From the NCBI RefSeq assembly GCF_000092285.1, contig NC_014100.1, forward strand, positions 496,001 through 560,000: 64,000 bases of DNA, in the 5' to 3' direction. The notes under the pieces were generated by a model. The model was given only the letters and a program-made list of their open reading frames with translations, did no database searches and had not been told where the DNA came from. Positions 1 through 10,800 of this stretch are shown here, in pieces (within the stretch, counting starts at the first letter, position 1; the number at the start of each line of letters is the position of its first letter). Source of the DNA: Caulobacter segnis ATCC 21756 (GTDB lineage: Bacteria; Pseudomonadota; Alphaproteobacteria; Caulobacterales; Caulobacteraceae). The position numbers were made by a program, and so were the translations under genes.

Positions 1-550
1 CGCCTACGACATCAAGTACACGAACCTTCAGAGCGCCTTCAACACGTCGATCGGGCTCTCGGCCTTCGCCAATCTTGGCGACGCCAAGACCAAAGGCATC
101 GATATCGAGGCGTCGTGGGACACCCCCGTCAAGGGGCTCAACTTGACCCTGATCGGCAACGTCAACACCTCGGAGTTCACCAACGTCATCCCCGCCTTCG
201 CCGCCGCCAATCCGCGTAACGGCGACGGTGAGGACCTGTTCAACACGCCGCCCTACAACTGGCGTCTGGACGTGAACTATCAGAAGAGCGTCGGGCTCTA
301 CGACGTGTTCGCCAACGCCTCCGCCACCGCTGTCGGCCGGGCGCGCAACAGCGACGCCACCGTCAATACGCTCGATCCCTATCAGCTCTATCGCGCCAGC
401 GTCGGGGTTCGAAAGGGCGCCTACGAGGTCAAGCTGTTCGGCGAGAACCTCTCGGACGAGCGTGGCCCCACCGCCGCGAACGGCCCAACCTTGCTGGCGG
501 GGCCGCGCCCGCGAACCATCGGCGTGAACCTCAGCCTCGACTTCAACTAG
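1..550 (+). CDS. TonB-dependent receptor, C-terminal part (5' end outside window)
   Basis: An open frame enters at base 2 and ends with a stop at 548-550. The 182 visible residues read like the last beta-strands of an outer-membrane TonB-dependent receptor: a segment near DAKTKGIDIEASW, then YQLYRASVGVRKG, then a terminal strand ending in NLSLDFN, with the aromatic residue near the C-terminus expected for barrel assembly. The plug domain and any STN domain lie upstream of the window, so the substrate cannot be read. The carboxylesterase and sugar kinase that follow on the same strand suggest an esterified sugar or glycoside, but this is inference from context only. Confidence 0.85.
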   Translation, partial: AYDIKYTNLQSAFNTSIGLSAFANLGDAKTKGIDIEASWDTPVKGLNLTLIGNVNTSEFTNVIPAFAAANPRNGDGEDLFNTPPYNWRLDVNYQKSVGLYDVFANASATAVGRARNSDATVNTLDPYQLYRASVGVRKGAYEVKLFGENLSDERGPTAANGPTLLAGPRPRTIGVNLSLDFN

Positions 551-563
551 GCCCGACCGAGCG

Positions 564-589
564 GGCGGCGGGGCGAAGGTCCCGCCGCC
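564..589 (+). terminator. Stem-loop after receptor gene
   Basis: A perfect 9-bp stem (GGCGGCGGG with CCCGCCGCC) and an 8-nt loop start 14 bases after the receptor stop. There is no T-run behind it, so it may be a weak intrinsic terminator or an mRNA 3'-end stabiliser. Confidence 0.5.
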
Positions 590-755
590 TGACGATTCCC
601 CGAACTGAGGGGGCCGCGCGCCGCTCGTGGGATCGAGAGGCCGACGCGGTTCATTCCCCGCGCGGGGGGAGCCCCTGCTGCTTCCCCCGCGACTTCTTTT
701 CTCCAAACCGAACGCGCCGCCCTGTGGCGTCGCGATGGCCTGGGAGGGTTTGACC

Positions 756-2447
756 GTGAGCGGCTTGTTCGATGATCGTCGCGCCTTCGGCGTGGGCCGC
801 CGGTCCGTTCTCGCGTGCGCGGGCCTGATCGCGGGCGTCCAAGGCGCGGCGGCGGGCTCGGCCGCGGCCGCCACCAAGTCCGCGCCATTCAGCCTGGCCG
901 CCGGCGGCGCCCTGGCCCAGGCTTCGACCGCCGCCGGCCGCGTGGCGGGCTATGTTCGCGGCGGGATTTTCACCTTCAAGGGCGTGCCCTACGCCGGTCC
1001 GACCGGCGGGGAAAACCGTTTTCTGCCGCCGCGCGCGCCGGAGCCCTGGAAGGGCGTCCGCAGCGCTCGCCACTATGGCCCAATCTGCCCCCAGGATCAG
1101 GGAACAGGCCGCCTCAACGATGAGGAAGCCTTCGTCTTTCAATGGAACGACGCCGTCCAGAGCGAAGACTGCCTGAGGCTCAATGTCTGGACGCCGGGCC
1201 TTGAGGGCTCCGGACGACGGCCGGTCATGGTGTGGCTCCACGGGGGCGGCTTCGCGGCCGGCTCCGGCCATGATCTGCCGGCGTTCGATGGCGAGAACCT
1301 CGCGCGCCGGGGGGACGTGGTGGTCGTGACGCTCAATCACCGCCTGAACGTTCTGGGCTATCTGGACCTGTCCCACTGCGATGAGCGGTTCGCCCAGTCT
1401 GGCAACGTCGGCATGCTCGACATCGTCGCCGCCTTGGCGTGGGTTCGCGACAACATCGCCCAGTTCGGTGGGGATCCCGACCGGGTTCTGATCTTCGGTC
1501 AGTCCGGGGGAGGGGCTAAGGTCTCGACTCTGATGGGCATGCCCGCCGCCCGCGGTCTCTTTCACCGCGCCATCGTCATGAGCGGCTCCTTCAGCCGCGC
1601 CGTCTCCCAGGAGAAGGCGCGCCGCCTGACCGATCTGACCCTGGCTGAACTGGGCCTCTCGACTTCGGACGTCGCTCGTCTCCAGACCCTGCCGCACGCG
1701 CGCCTTCTGGAGGCGGGGCAACGGGTCCGGGCGCGGGTCAACAAGCCGTTCGACGGCTTCGTCGACGCCCGCCTTATCCCCGATCACCTCGACTTCGCGC
1801 CCGTGGTCGACGGGGCCATCCTGCCGACCTGTCCCTTCCATCCGGACGCGCCGGCGATTTCCGCCGACGTGCCGCTGATGGTCGGCACGACGCTCAACGA
1901 GTTTGTCCACGGGATCAACCACCCCGAGGTCGAGGCGATGAGCTTGGCGGAGCTGACGGCGCGGGCTGAGCGCTTCCTGCCCGGAAAGGGCGCGAGCCTC
2001 GTGGCGGCCTTCCGCCAGCGGACGCCTGACGCCAGCCCCTTCGATCTGTGGTCTCGCATCGCCACCGCGCCGATCCGTAAGGCCGCGGTCGATCAGGCGG
2101 CGACCAAGGCCCGTCAGGGCGGAGCGCCGGCCTATCTGTACGGGTTCAACTGGCGCTCGCCGGTGCTGGATGGCCGGCCACGGGCGTTCCACTGCCTGGA
2201 TATTCCGTTCGCCTTCGCCAACACCGACCGCTGTGACTCCATGACCGGCGGGGGGCAGGACGCCCGCGCGTTGAGCGCCCAGGTGGCCGACGCCTTCGTG
2301 GCCTTCGCCCGGAGCGGCGATCCCAACCACGCCGGCCTGCCGCGTTGGCGTCCGGTGACGCGGGAAGGGGCCGCCACGCTCATCTTCGACGCTAAGACCC
2401 GGTTCGATCCGGATCCCGACGCCATCGAGCGCGCGGCGATCGCGTGA
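756..2447 (+). CDS. Exported type-B carboxylesterase/lipase family hydrolase
   Basis: An alpha/beta-hydrolase of the carboxylesterase type-B family, about 563 aa, expected to cleave carboxylic esters outside the cytoplasm. Visible family motifs are [11 protein letters not shown], the oxyanion-hole segment [10 protein letters not shown], the nucleophile elbow GQSGGG (Ser250 from this start), the acid segment GTTLNEF, and the late HCLDIPFAF that should supply the catalytic His. The N-terminus has a twin-arginine-like [14 protein letters not shown] stretch followed by an Ala-rich segment. I chose the GTG at 756 because a GGGAGGG ribosome-binding site sits just upstream; an ATG at 735 is in frame, and a longer reading from 627 has no such site. 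It lies between a TonB receptor and a ROK kinase, which fits release of a sugar from an ester. The substrate is unknown. Confidence 0.85.
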   Translation: MSGLFDDRRAFGVGRRSVLACAGLIAGVQGAAAGSAAAATKSAPFSLAAGGALAQASTAAGRVAGYVRGGIFTFKGVPYAGPTGGENRFLPPRAPEPWKGVRSARHYGPICPQDQGTGRLNDEEAFVFQWNDAVQSEDCLRLNVWTPGLEGSGRRPVMVWLHGGGFAAGSGHDLPAFDGENLARRGDVVVVTLNHRLNVLGYLDLSHCDERFAQSGNVGMLDIVAALAWVRDNIAQFGGDPDRVLIFGQSGGGAKVSTLMGMPAARGLFHRAIVMSGSFSRAVSQEKARRLTDLTLAELGLSTSDVARLQTLPHARLLEAGQRVRARVNKPFDGFVDARLIPDHLDFAPVVDGAILPTCPFHPDAPAISADVPLMVGTTLNEFVHGINHPEVEAMSLAELTARAERFLPGKGASLVAAFRQRTPDASPFDLWSRIATAPIRKAAVDQAATKARQGGAPAYLYGFNWRSPVLDGRPRAFHCLDIPFAFANTDRCDSMTGGGQDARALSAQVADAFVAFARSGDPNHAGLPRWRPVTREGAATLIFDAKTRFDPDPDAIERAAIA

Positions 2448-2478
2448 GGGGCTGCGACGTTTTCTTGAGGGAGAGGCA

Positions 2479-3369
2479 ATGACCTACGGGGGCGTGGAAA
2501 TCGGCGGAACGAAGGTCGTGATCGCCTTCGGCTCGGGGCCGGAAGACCTCGGCGAGCGCGTACGCATCCCGACCACGACGCCGGAAGAGACGATCGACGC
2601 CATCGTCGGCGTGCTGGAGGCCCGGCGCGGGAGTCTCGGCCTCGACGCCGTCGGCGTGGCGACGTTCGGGCCGGTGCGGCTGGATCCGAAGGCCCCCGAC
2701 TATGGCCACATTCTCCCGACGCCGAAGCCGGGCTGGTCGGGCGCCGACATCCTGGGCCCCTTGAGGCGGCTGGGGGTCCCGATCGGCCTGGACACCGACG
2801 TCAATGGCGCGGCTCTTGGCGAGGGGCGCTGGGGCGCCTGCGCGGGCCTCGACGACTACGCCTATGTGACGGTGGGGACGGGGGTTGGCGTCGGCGTGGT
2901 CGTCAATGGCGCGCCGGTGCACGGAGCGTTGCACCCCGAGCTCGGCCATCTGCCCGTGCGTCGCGATCCGGCCCTGGATCCGTTCGCGGGGTCTTGTCCC
3001 TTTCACGGCGACTGTCTGGAAGGTTTGGTCAGCGGGCCTGCGCTCGCCGCCCGCGCCGGGCGTCCCGGGGAGGCGCTTGCGGCCGACGATCCCGTCTGGG
3101 GCCTGGTCGGAGACTATCTGGCGCAGATGGCCGCCACGCTCACCTATACTGTCGCTCCCCGTCGGATCGTGCTGGGAGGCGGTGTCGGTCAGACTCCTCG
3201 CGTCCTGTCCCGCGTCCGCGAGCGCTTGGTGTTCTGGCTTGGCGGTTATCTGCCGGCGCTTCAGAACTCCCAAGCCATTGAGGCCTATCTTGTAGCCCCG
3301 GCGCTCCGCGAGAATTCTGGTGTTCTGGGCGCGATCGTCCTGGCGCGCGAAGCTCTGCGGGCGTCTTGA
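2479..3369 (+). CDS. ROK-family sugar kinase, fructokinase-like
   Basis: A 296-aa ROK-family kinase, probably phosphorylating fructose or a related hexose with ATP in the cytoplasm. It shows the N-terminal phosphate-binding EIGGTK, the catalytic-Asp segment [15 protein letters not shown], the [10 protein letters not shown] loop, and the His/Cys cluster HPELGH...[10 protein letters not shown] typical of zinc-containing ROK fructokinases. The ATG at 2479 follows a GAGGGAGAGG ribosome-binding site, 31 bp after the carboxylesterase stop, so the two genes are probably co-transcribed. With the upstream receptor and esterase it would complete a scavenging route that imports, de-esterifies and phosphorylates a sugar. 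The kinase family is firm; the exact sugar is inferred from resemblance to fructokinases. Confidence 0.85.
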   Translation: MTYGGVEIGGTKVVIAFGSGPEDLGERVRIPTTTPEETIDAIVGVLEARRGSLGLDAVGVATFGPVRLDPKAPDYGHILPTPKPGWSGADILGPLRRLGVPIGLDTDVNGAALGEGRWGACAGLDDYAYVTVGTGVGVGVVVNGAPVHGALHPELGHLPVRRDPALDPFAGSCPFHGDCLEGLVSGPALAARAGRPGEALAADDPVWGLVGDYLAQMAATLTYTVAPRRIVLGGGVGQTPRVLSRVRERLVFWLGGYLPALQNSQAIEAYLVAPALRENSGVLGAIVLAREALRAS

Positions 3370-3444
3370 CCGCACGCGGCGCGGGTGGGCCCTCAAGGCG
3401 GAACGGGCTGTCACGTTGATCGCGCCCGGCGGCAAGCCGGTTGG

Positions 3445-3475
3445 AGCACCTTGCGCCACTCGAGCGCAAGGTGCT
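3445..3475. terminator. Long perfect inverted repeat between convergent genes
   Basis: Two 12-base arms (AGCACCTTGCGC and its exact complement) flank a 7-nt spacer, midway between the end of the ROK kinase and the end of the opposing amidohydrolase. The position suits a bidirectional terminator. No T-run follows on either strand, so a protein-binding palindrome cannot be excluded. Confidence 0.6.
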
Positions 3476-3516
3476 GGTTCGCCGTCGGCGGAACGGCCGA
3501 GCTTGGGCGGTCTAGC

Positions 3517-5319
3517 CTAGTTGAAGGTCACGTCGTCCAGCTCGAACCATAGCTTCCGGCCAGCCGGGCGCGAGCCGCCGACCCCTACCTCGAGCAGGTC
3601 TGCGCCCGTCCAGGCGCCGTCACCCTTGCCCGCGCGGGCGAAGGCCGAGAACGGCACGGTGACCTTGGTCCAGGTCGGTTGGCCCGTCACCTTGGCGGTC
3701 CAGGGACCCGAGACGGTGTTGATGGTCACCACATAGGGACCGCCGTCGCCGCGGATCTCGAAGCTGACGCCCTTGAAGGCGCTGGCGTCGACGGGCCGCA
3801 CCGAGCCCCGGCTGAGCGGCAGCAGGACGCCCGCGTCCGGCTCGGCCTTGATCGCCATCTTGGCCGCGACGCTGAGCACCAAGTCGCCATCGCCCTTGTC
3901 GATGACCTGGGCGACTTCCATGCTGCGGTCGCGGCCGCCATCGAAGTCGTTGAGGCGCAGGGTGTCGAGACTGGTGCGGCCGTCGGCGCGTTGGAAGTCG
4001 TCGATCAGCGCCGTGGCCTTCCGCGCGGGCAGGGTCGGCTTGTCGTTGGCGGGCGAGCGGACCGCGCCCTGACCGAAGGCGACCTGGCCGTCGATGAACA
4101 CGCGATCGACCTTGCGGACGTCCTCGATGCGGGTCCAGGGCGTCCCGGCGATCAGGACCAGATCGGCGCGCTTGCCCTTCTCCAGGGTGCCGCGGTCGGC
4201 CAGCAGGTTCATGGCGCGCGCGCTGGTGGCCGTGCCGGCGATCAGCGCCTCGGCGGGCGTCAGCCCGGCCTGCACCAGCAGTTCCATCTCGCGCAGGGTC
4301 GAGGCGCCATGGACCGTGCCCGGCATGCCCGCGTCCGTGCCGAGCGCGATCGGGACGCCGGCGTCCTTCAGGGTCTTCACGTTGGCTAGGGCGTAGCCGA
4401 ACTTGCGTGCGGACTGCTTGGCGCGAGGGCTATCCGGATCGGCGGGCGGCTTCTGGCCTGGCTTGACCGGCTCGTAGACCGCCAGGGTCGGCGCATAGAA
4501 GGTGCCGTTGGCCTTCAGCTTGGCGACGGTCTCGGCGTCGATCGGCCTGTCCTGCAGGCTGTGGGCGATGATGTCCACGCCGGCGTCCGCGGCCACGGCG
4601 CCACGGTCCGTCGTCACCGTGTGCGACAGGACCTTGAGGTTTTGCTTATGGGCCGCCTCGGTCAGGGCCTTCAGCGTCCAGCCGTCCATGCTGGTGTTGT
4701 CGGGCGCCGAGCCATAGCGCCAGCCGTCGGTGAAGGCCTTGATGGCGTCGGGGCGGTAGGGGGCCAGGCCTTCGACGGCGGCTCGGGCGCCTTCGGGCGT
4801 GTCGACCCAGCGGGTCGTCGCCTCGTCGGCCCAGTCGGCGCCATGGCCGCCGGGCGTGCTGATCCGGGCGATGAAATTGACGTGCGGCGCGGTCAGGGTC
4901 GAAAGCCATTCGCGACGCGGCGCGAACGACTCCGGCTGCTGGTGGAAGTCGTTCACCGTCGTAACGCCGGCCGCGACATAGGCGTCGGCGATCTTCGGAG
5001 TGATGGCGGGCGCGCCGGCAGGGGTCCAATGGGTGTGGACGTCGAAGAAGCCTGGCAGCAGGGCCTCGCCCTTCGCGTCGATGACCTGTGCGCCCTTCGG
5101 CGGGCGGACGTTGGGGCCGATCTCGGCGATGCGTCCGTCCTGGATGACAAGCGCGCCTTTGTACGGCGCCGCGCTGACGCCGTCGAAGATCTGGGCGTTG
5201 ACGATCGCCAGGGTCGACGGGGCGGCCTGGGCGCCGAGCGGCAGCAGCGCGCCGGCCGCGAGGCTCGCGACCAGGGCCCGTCGGGACAGAGCCTGGAACG
5301 GCCGGAAGTGAGCGGTCAT
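3517..5319 (-). CDS. Exported amidohydrolase with C-terminal CIA30/CBM11-like domain
   Basis: A 600-aa protein. Residues about 1-33 form a signal with a Tat-like LSRRALVASLAAG core. Residues about 35-430 are a metal-dependent amidohydrolase of the imidazolonepropionase/prolidase-like type: HTH at 95-97, a Lys in DAIKAFTDGW that may be the bridging carboxylated Lys, later SHT and AHS histidines, and the LGTDAG aspartate. Residues about 435-600 form a separate beta-rich segment beginning IDDFQRADGRTS and ending WFELDDVTF, as in CIA30/CBM11-like jelly-roll domains. ATG 5319 has AAGGA 9 nt upstream. An in-frame ATG at 5346 overlaps the protease stop (TAATG) and would add 9 residues, indicating translational coupling. 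The context suggests hydrolysis of imported dipeptides or amides. Confidence 0.85.
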   Translation of the reverse strand: MTAHFRPFQALSRRALVASLAAGALLPLGAQAAPSTLAIVNAQIFDGVSAAPYKGALVIQDGRIAEIGPNVRPPKGAQVIDAKGEALLPGFFDVHTHWTPAGAPAITPKIADAYVAAGVTTVNDFHQQPESFAPRREWLSTLTAPHVNFIARISTPGGHGADWADEATTRWVDTPEGARAAVEGLAPYRPDAIKAFTDGWRYGSAPDNTSMDGWTLKALTEAAHKQNLKVLSHTVTTDRGAVAADAGVDIIAHSLQDRPIDAETVAKLKANGTFYAPTLAVYEPVKPGQKPPADPDSPRAKQSARKFGYALANVKTLKDAGVPIALGTDAGMPGTVHGASTLREMELLVQAGLTPAEALIAGTATSARAMNLLADRGTLEKGKRADLVLIAGTPWTRIEDVRKVDRVFIDGQVAFGQGAVRSPANDKPTLPARKATALIDDFQRADGRTSLDTLRLNDFDGGRDRSMEVAQVIDKGDGDLVLSVAAKMAIKAEPDAGVLLPLSRGSVRPVDASAFKGVSFEIRGDGGPYVVTINTVSGPWTAKVTGQPTWTKVTVPFSAFARAGKGDGAWTGADLLEVGVGGSRPAGRKLWFELDDVTFN

Positions 5320-5345
5320 GGGCGGGTTTCCTTCTGGGGTACGCA

Positions 5346-7862
5346 TTACAAGTTCGAGCCCGGGGCGCAGAACCAGCAGTCCTCGCCGCCGATCGGCATG
5401 CCGGGCGGCAGGGTCTCGACGGCGCCCGAACGGGGCGCGGCCAAGGCTTGGCGCGCGGCGGGGTCGTCGCTGAGCAGGGCGCGCGACAGCATCGACGCCT
5501 GATCGGCCTCCGCGCCACGTCCCTGGTATTCGGCCAGGGTCTTGGCGAAAGCGCGCAGGCTCGCGTCGATCTGGGCGGCCGCCGTGGGCGACAGCGCCTT
5601 TTCGCCGAGGACATCCACGAGGTCGCCGACGATGCGCGCGCGGATCCGCCGGCGCAGGTCGCCCAAACGTCCGTCGGCCTGCGCGCCGCCGGGCGCGACG
5701 CTGGCCAGCAGGCGAGTGGTCAGCTCGGCGACGTCCAGCTGAGCGGGGTCTCGCCGATTCTGCTCGACCACCCGGTTCAGGCGGGCGGGGTTGAGCAGCA
5801 ACGACACCGTCTGGTCCGCCGCCATTTCCGCCGCCGTGGGCAGGTCGAACACCGACGATCCGGCGGTCGGGAAGATCTCGATATCGTAGGCCTTGTCGCG
5901 CGCGCCGGACTGGCCCGAAGACAGCAGCGCCAGCAGCCCGTCGGGAAGATCGAGCGTCGCCGGGTCGGTGGTCTTGAGCAGCGCCTCCAGCGCCCGTCGC
6001 TGCTCCGCCGCCGGCGTGACCGTCGCCACCTCGTGGCCGTCGCCGCGCACGGCGTAGGCGTAATCCACCCCGCCCACCAGCTTGACGGCCGCTTCGACCT
6101 GATAGCGGTGGAACAGATAGATCGGGACGAGCACCCGCTTGAGATCCGCCGCCGGGGCGCCCTTGGGCAGGGCGCCGAGACCAAAGCGGCTGAGCGCTAT
6201 CCTGCGCACGGCCAAGACGTGATCGAGTTCGGCGACGGCGTCTGGGCCATTGTCCCACAGGGCGCCATACGGCTGCCCCGTCGCTCCACCGCGCGCGTCG
6301 GCGTCGGTGACGAAACGCATGCCCTTGGCCTGGGCGTCACGCGCCAGCCGGTCTAGCCGCGCGGCCTCGTTGGCGCCCGGCGCGCCTTCGGAATAGAGCC
6401 AGTTGATCGCAAAGCGGTCCCAGGCCCCGACGCCCTTGGCGTAAGCGTCGGAGAGGTCCAGACGATCGCCCGCGATCTTCACCGCCGGCGCCGGGTAGTC
6501 CATCACCGAGGCGCGGCCATAGGTGCTGGCGGCGAAGTTGTGCGCCAGGCCCAGCGCGTGGCCGATCTCGTGGACCGACAGCTGACGGATGCGGGCGAGC
6601 GAGACGTTGATCGGGTCGTCCGGACCGCCCTTGCCGGTCTTGTCGGCCCCGACCAGTCCCTCGAAAATCATGCGGTCCTGGCGGACGCGCAGCGATCCCA
6701 GTTGCACCACGCCGCGGACGATCTCGCCCGTGCGGGGATCGACCACGGTCGTGCCGGTCGACCAGCCGCGCGTCTGGCGGTGGATCCAGTTGACGACGTT
6801 GTAGCGCGCGTCCATCGGATCGACGCCTTCGGGCAGGACCTCCACGCGGAAGGCGTCGATGAAGCCCGCCTCTTCGAAGGCCTTCGCCCACCAGCGACCG
6901 CCCTCGATCAGGGCGCTGCGCATCGGCTCGGGCGCGCCGCGATCGACGTAGAACACGATCGGCGTCTTGACCCGCGAGCGCGCCGCGCCGGGATCGGTTT
7001 TTTCCAGCCGGAAACGGCGGACCAGCCGCTGGACGGTCGGCTGGTCAAGCGACGCGGCGTAGTCGGCGAACAGCACCTGGGCCGATGTGCCGGTGCGCGG
7101 GTCGTGTTCCCGCGAAACAAACCCGGGGGCGGGCAGGCGAATGAAGCTGTGGTGGACCCCGAAGGTCACCGACCGACCGTCGGGGACGATGCCGTTGACC
7201 TCCGGCCCCGGCTCGTCCGCCGTGAACGTCTGGCGGGTCTCGAACTCGAGATTGTCGGGGAAGGTCCCGATGGCGGCCAGGTCGACATAGCTGAGGTTGG
7301 CAGCCGCCTTGAACGCCCCCTGCTTGCCGCGCTTGAGCGCGCTGGTGATGTCGAAGGCGTCGCGCAGCAGGAACGAGGCGATGTCGACGGTGAAGCCGCC
7401 GTCGGGCGTGTCCGCGACGACGTCGCCCGACCAGACCACCGAGGCGGGGAAACTGTCCTGGACGGTGCGCACCTCCTCGGCCCCGCCGCGCACGGCGCGG
7501 AAGCCGTAGTTCTCGAACGCGATGAACACCTTCTTGCCCACGCGCCGGAAGGTCAGCACCTGGGTGTCGCCCGAGGCGGCGCGGTCCAGACCGACCGGCG
7601 TCGAGCCGAGGCCGCCGCTGAGGCTGGGCTGATAGAGGAAACGCCCCGACACCCCGTCGGCGGCGGGCGCCGGCAGGGTGAGAAGCACGGCGCCCTTGGC
7701 CGCGTCGGTCTTGACCGGCAGCAGGACTGGGGAGGAGGCGGACGACGCCGCGGACGCGCTCGTCGCCGGAGCCGAGAAGGCCGCTGGCGCGGCGGCGAGG
7801 CCCAGAGCGACGATCGCGCCCGAAACCCACCAGCGCGCCTTGCCGGCGCTGAGCCTTGTCAT
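5346..7862 (-). CDS. Exported zinc metalloprotease (metzincin-like, DUF5117/DUF4953-type)
   Basis: An 838-aa protein with a cleavable-looking signal (hydrophobic VSGAIVALGLAAAPAAFSA after a positively charged N-terminus). The zinc signature HEIGHALGLAH begins at His431; Glu432 would be the general base, with His435 and His441 the other ligands. A Met-turn-like SVMDYP follows about 20 residues later, the metzincin arrangement. Length and flanking sequence match the large bacterial zinc-dependent metalloproteases carrying DUF5117/5118 and DUF4953 regions. ATG 7862 is preceded by GAGGGG. The gene starts 20 bp after the TonB receptor stop and overlaps the amidohydrolase reading frame (TAATG), so the three form an operon probably used to import and degrade peptides. 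Peptide specificity is inferred. Confidence 0.85.
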   Translation of the reverse strand: MTRLSAGKARWWVSGAIVALGLAAAPAAFSAPATSASAASSASSPVLLPVKTDAAKGAVLLTLPAPAADGVSGRFLYQPSLSGGLGSTPVGLDRAASGDTQVLTFRRVGKKVFIAFENYGFRAVRGGAEEVRTVQDSFPASVVWSGDVVADTPDGGFTVDIASFLLRDAFDITSALKRGKQGAFKAAANLSYVDLAAIGTFPDNLEFETRQTFTADEPGPEVNGIVPDGRSVTFGVHHSFIRLPAPGFVSREHDPRTGTSAQVLFADYAASLDQPTVQRLVRRFRLEKTDPGAARSRVKTPIVFYVDRGAPEPMRSALIEGGRWWAKAFEEAGFIDAFRVEVLPEGVDPMDARYNVVNWIHRQTRGWSTGTTVVDPRTGEIVRGVVQLGSLRVRQDRMIFEGLVGADKTGKGGPDDPINVSLARIRQLSVHEIGHALGLAHNFAASTYGRASVMDYPAPAVKIAGDRLDLSDAYAKGVGAWDRFAINWLYSEGAPGANEAARLDRLARDAQAKGMRFVTDADARGGATGQPYGALWDNGPDAVAELDHVLAVRRIALSRFGLGALPKGAPAADLKRVLVPIYLFHRYQVEAAVKLVGGVDYAYAVRGDGHEVATVTPAAEQRRALEALLKTTDPATLDLPDGLLALLSSGQSGARDKAYDIEIFPTAGSSVFDLPTAAEMAADQTVSLLLNPARLNRVVEQNRRDPAQLDVAELTTRLLASVAPGGAQADGRLGDLRRRIRARIVGDLVDVLGEKALSPTAAAQIDASLRAFAKTLAEYQGRGAEADQASMLSRALLSDDPAARQALAAPRSGAVETLPPGMPIGGEDCWFCAPGSNL

Positions 7863-7882
7863 CACGTCGTCCGCCCCTCTGA

Positions 7883-10800
7883 CTAGAACTGCTTCTTGAT
7901 GCTGAAGTACCAGTAGCGCGCGTACGGTGAGTAGACCGTACCGTCGTAGCCCGTCGAGGATAGCGGCGGGTCCTTGTCGGTGATGTTGCGCACGCCCAGA
8001 CGCAGCTGAGTGGCCGCCTTGGCCAAGTCGTACTCGGCATAAAGGTTGGCGGTCAGCTGCGAGTCGACCGCCCACGGAACGCCCGCGGAGTCGATCAGGT
8101 CGGTGTCGTCATAACCGCCGACGTACTGAGTGAAGCCGCCCACGGTCAGCTGCTTGTAACGCCAGGTCAGCGACGCCGAGCCCTTCCATTCGGGCTTGCC
8201 GTTCTGGTTCAGCAGGCTGCCGCCACCGGTGATGGTGGTGCCGGCGTTGATCTTGCCGTCGGCGCGCGCCTTCAGAAGCTCGGCGATGCCCGGCGACGGC
8301 GACTGATAGTACTTCATCAGGTGCGCGGCGTTCAGGCTGAGGTCGAAATCGCCGAAGCGGTCGGTGTTGAGCCGCCACATCAGGCCAAGGTCCAGCCCTT
8401 CGACATCCTGCGGCTGGAGGTTGGTGTACTGGTCGTTGACGTACAGCACCTGGCCGGCGGCGGTGAGGCCGGTGCCGGCGAAGGCGGCGATGTCGTCAGC
8501 CGTCGGCGCGGCGCGGATGACGTTCGGGTTGCTCGAGCCCGACTGTCGCAGCAGGTAGTCCAGGATGAGGGCGTTGCCCTCGCCGAACACGCCGATCAGG
8601 CCCTTCTGCTTCACCTTCCAGTAGTCGACCGTGAAGGTGAACTTGCCGAAGTTCGACGGAATGAACCGCGGCTCGAACACCAGGCCGTAGGAGAGGGTGG
8701 TCGACTCTTCGGGATCAAGGTCCGGATTGCCGGCTCGACGCGCGGTGGTCAGCAGCGAGCGCGAGCACGAGGAGAAGGCCGTGATGCGCTTGGCCCGAAG
8801 ATCGGCCTCGCAGAAGATGTAGTCGGTGCGGGTGTTGGAGCGCGACACGACCGTCGCGTTGATCTGCTCGAGGTTCGGCGCGCGGAAGCCCTGCGCCCAC
8901 GAGCCCCGGACCCTAACGCCGTCCACCAGGTCCCAGGCGGCGGCGACCTTCGGTTTGGCGGTGCTGCCAAAGTCGCTGTAATGCTCGTAGCGGCCGGCCA
9001 GCTGGACTTCCAGGCGATGGACCAGCGGTATCGACATTTCCGGCGAGACCAATGGCGCGGCGAACTCGAGGTAGGTCGAGGCGACCGTGCGATGGCCCTT
9101 GGTGTCGGGGTTGATGCTGGAGTTGATCAGGTCGCTCAGCACCACGCCGCTGATCGGATCGGTGAAGGTGGTCGTGCCGTCGATGCGGCTGTCGCGGTCG
9201 TCCAGCTGGGTCTCGCGCCGCAGCTCCACGCCCGAGGCGACGCCGACGTCGCCGGCCGGCAGCGAGAACAGGTCCGGCCTGGAGACCTTGAAGTCCCACG
9301 AGGCCAGGGTGCTCTTGGTGCGGCGCTTGACCTTCACCTTGATGGCGTCGATCGCCGCCTGGCTGTTGACGGTGGTGTCCGCGCCGCTGGGGCTGTTGAT
9401 GTTCGAGCCGTTGAAGACGTTGTAGGCGTCGGGCGTCGACAGGGCGAGCTGGGCGTAGAGCTTGGTGTTGGAAATGTTGTCGCTGATGTCGTCGGCCTTG
9501 GCCTCCGAATAGATGAACGCCGACTCCCAGTCGAAGCCGAACTTCTCGCCGCGAACGCCGCCCAGCACGCGGTACTGGTCGTTGGTGACGTCGACTTCCG
9601 TCGGGCCCAGGTCGGCGAAGGTGTAGCCGCGCAGGGTCAGCGACAGGCCGGCGGCCGGCGCGTTCAGATTGGGCAGGCGGTTGGGGTTGGCGGTCCCGTT
9701 CGCGAAGGTCACGGGGCCAAACGGATTCCAGTAGTTGCTGGCCGGAATGCTGATCACGCCCGACGAGAGGGTCGCGATCGGCGCCTGCTGTGCGTTGGTC
9801 TTGGCGTGGTAGAAGCCAAGTTCGCCAAAGACGGTGACGTTGTCGGTCACGTCGTAGTGACCCGTCAGGAAGACGTTCGAACGCTTCACCGATGGGATGA
9901 CCGTGGTGTTCAGCGCGGCGGAGTCGAAGCGCAGGTCGCGGTCGACGCCCGCGGTCGCCAGCGCCCCGTCGTCGATGCAGAGGCCGCCGCTGATGTTGAG
10001 CTGGCAGCCGGGGAAGCTGGATGGCTGGATGTGGAAGTAGCCGGCGCTGCTGGTCAGGGCCGTCGTTCCCTGGCGCACCGTGCCGAAGCTCTGGGTGGTC
10101 TGGGCGTAGACCCACGGCGTGGTGGTGCTGCGGCCGTCCAGGCTGGTGGCGCCGTCGAAGCGCGTGCCGGCGAACAGCGGGCGGCGATCCAGCGAGGCCG
10201 TGTAGGTCTGGTCCTTGGACCGCAGGTGCGAGCGCGCGTCATACGACACGAAGGCGCTGATGTTGCCACGGCCCTCGGCGAAGTTCTTTCCGCCGAAGAC
10301 ATTGAAATTATAGTCCTGCAGGTTCGTGCCTTCAGCCGTCCCGTACTGGATCGAGGCGGTGACGCCATCGATGTCGTCGCGCAGCACCGTGTTGACGACG
10401 CCGGCCACCGCGTCCGCGCCATAGATGGCGGCCGCGCCATCGCGCAGCACTTCCATGCGCTTGAGGCCCGTCACCGGAATGGCGTTGCTGTTGTAGGTCA
10501 GGACCGGCACGAGGTTGTCGTTGGCCTGGCTGGTGGGGTGGGTGACGACACGGCGGCCGTTCAGCAGCACCAGCGTGTTGCCGATGCCGAGGTTGCGCAG
10601 ATTCACCGAGCCGACATCGCCGCGCGCGCTGTTGCTGCTGCCCGGCAGATACTGCGAATTGAAGTTCACGTCGCCCATCTGCGGGATGGTGCGGAAGAGA
10701 TCGTCGCCCGACACCGCGCCGGACGCGCGGATCTGGTCCTCGCCGACCAGCGTGACCGGCAGGGCGGCGTTGACCTTGGCGCCCTTGATCTGAGAGCCGA

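Noticed and set aside
5320..6258. N-terminal extension that would make the amidohydrolase 913 aa long
   Set aside because: The added part is an out-of-frame reading of the metalloprotease gene; the signal peptide and ribosome-binding site place the start at 5319 (or 5346).
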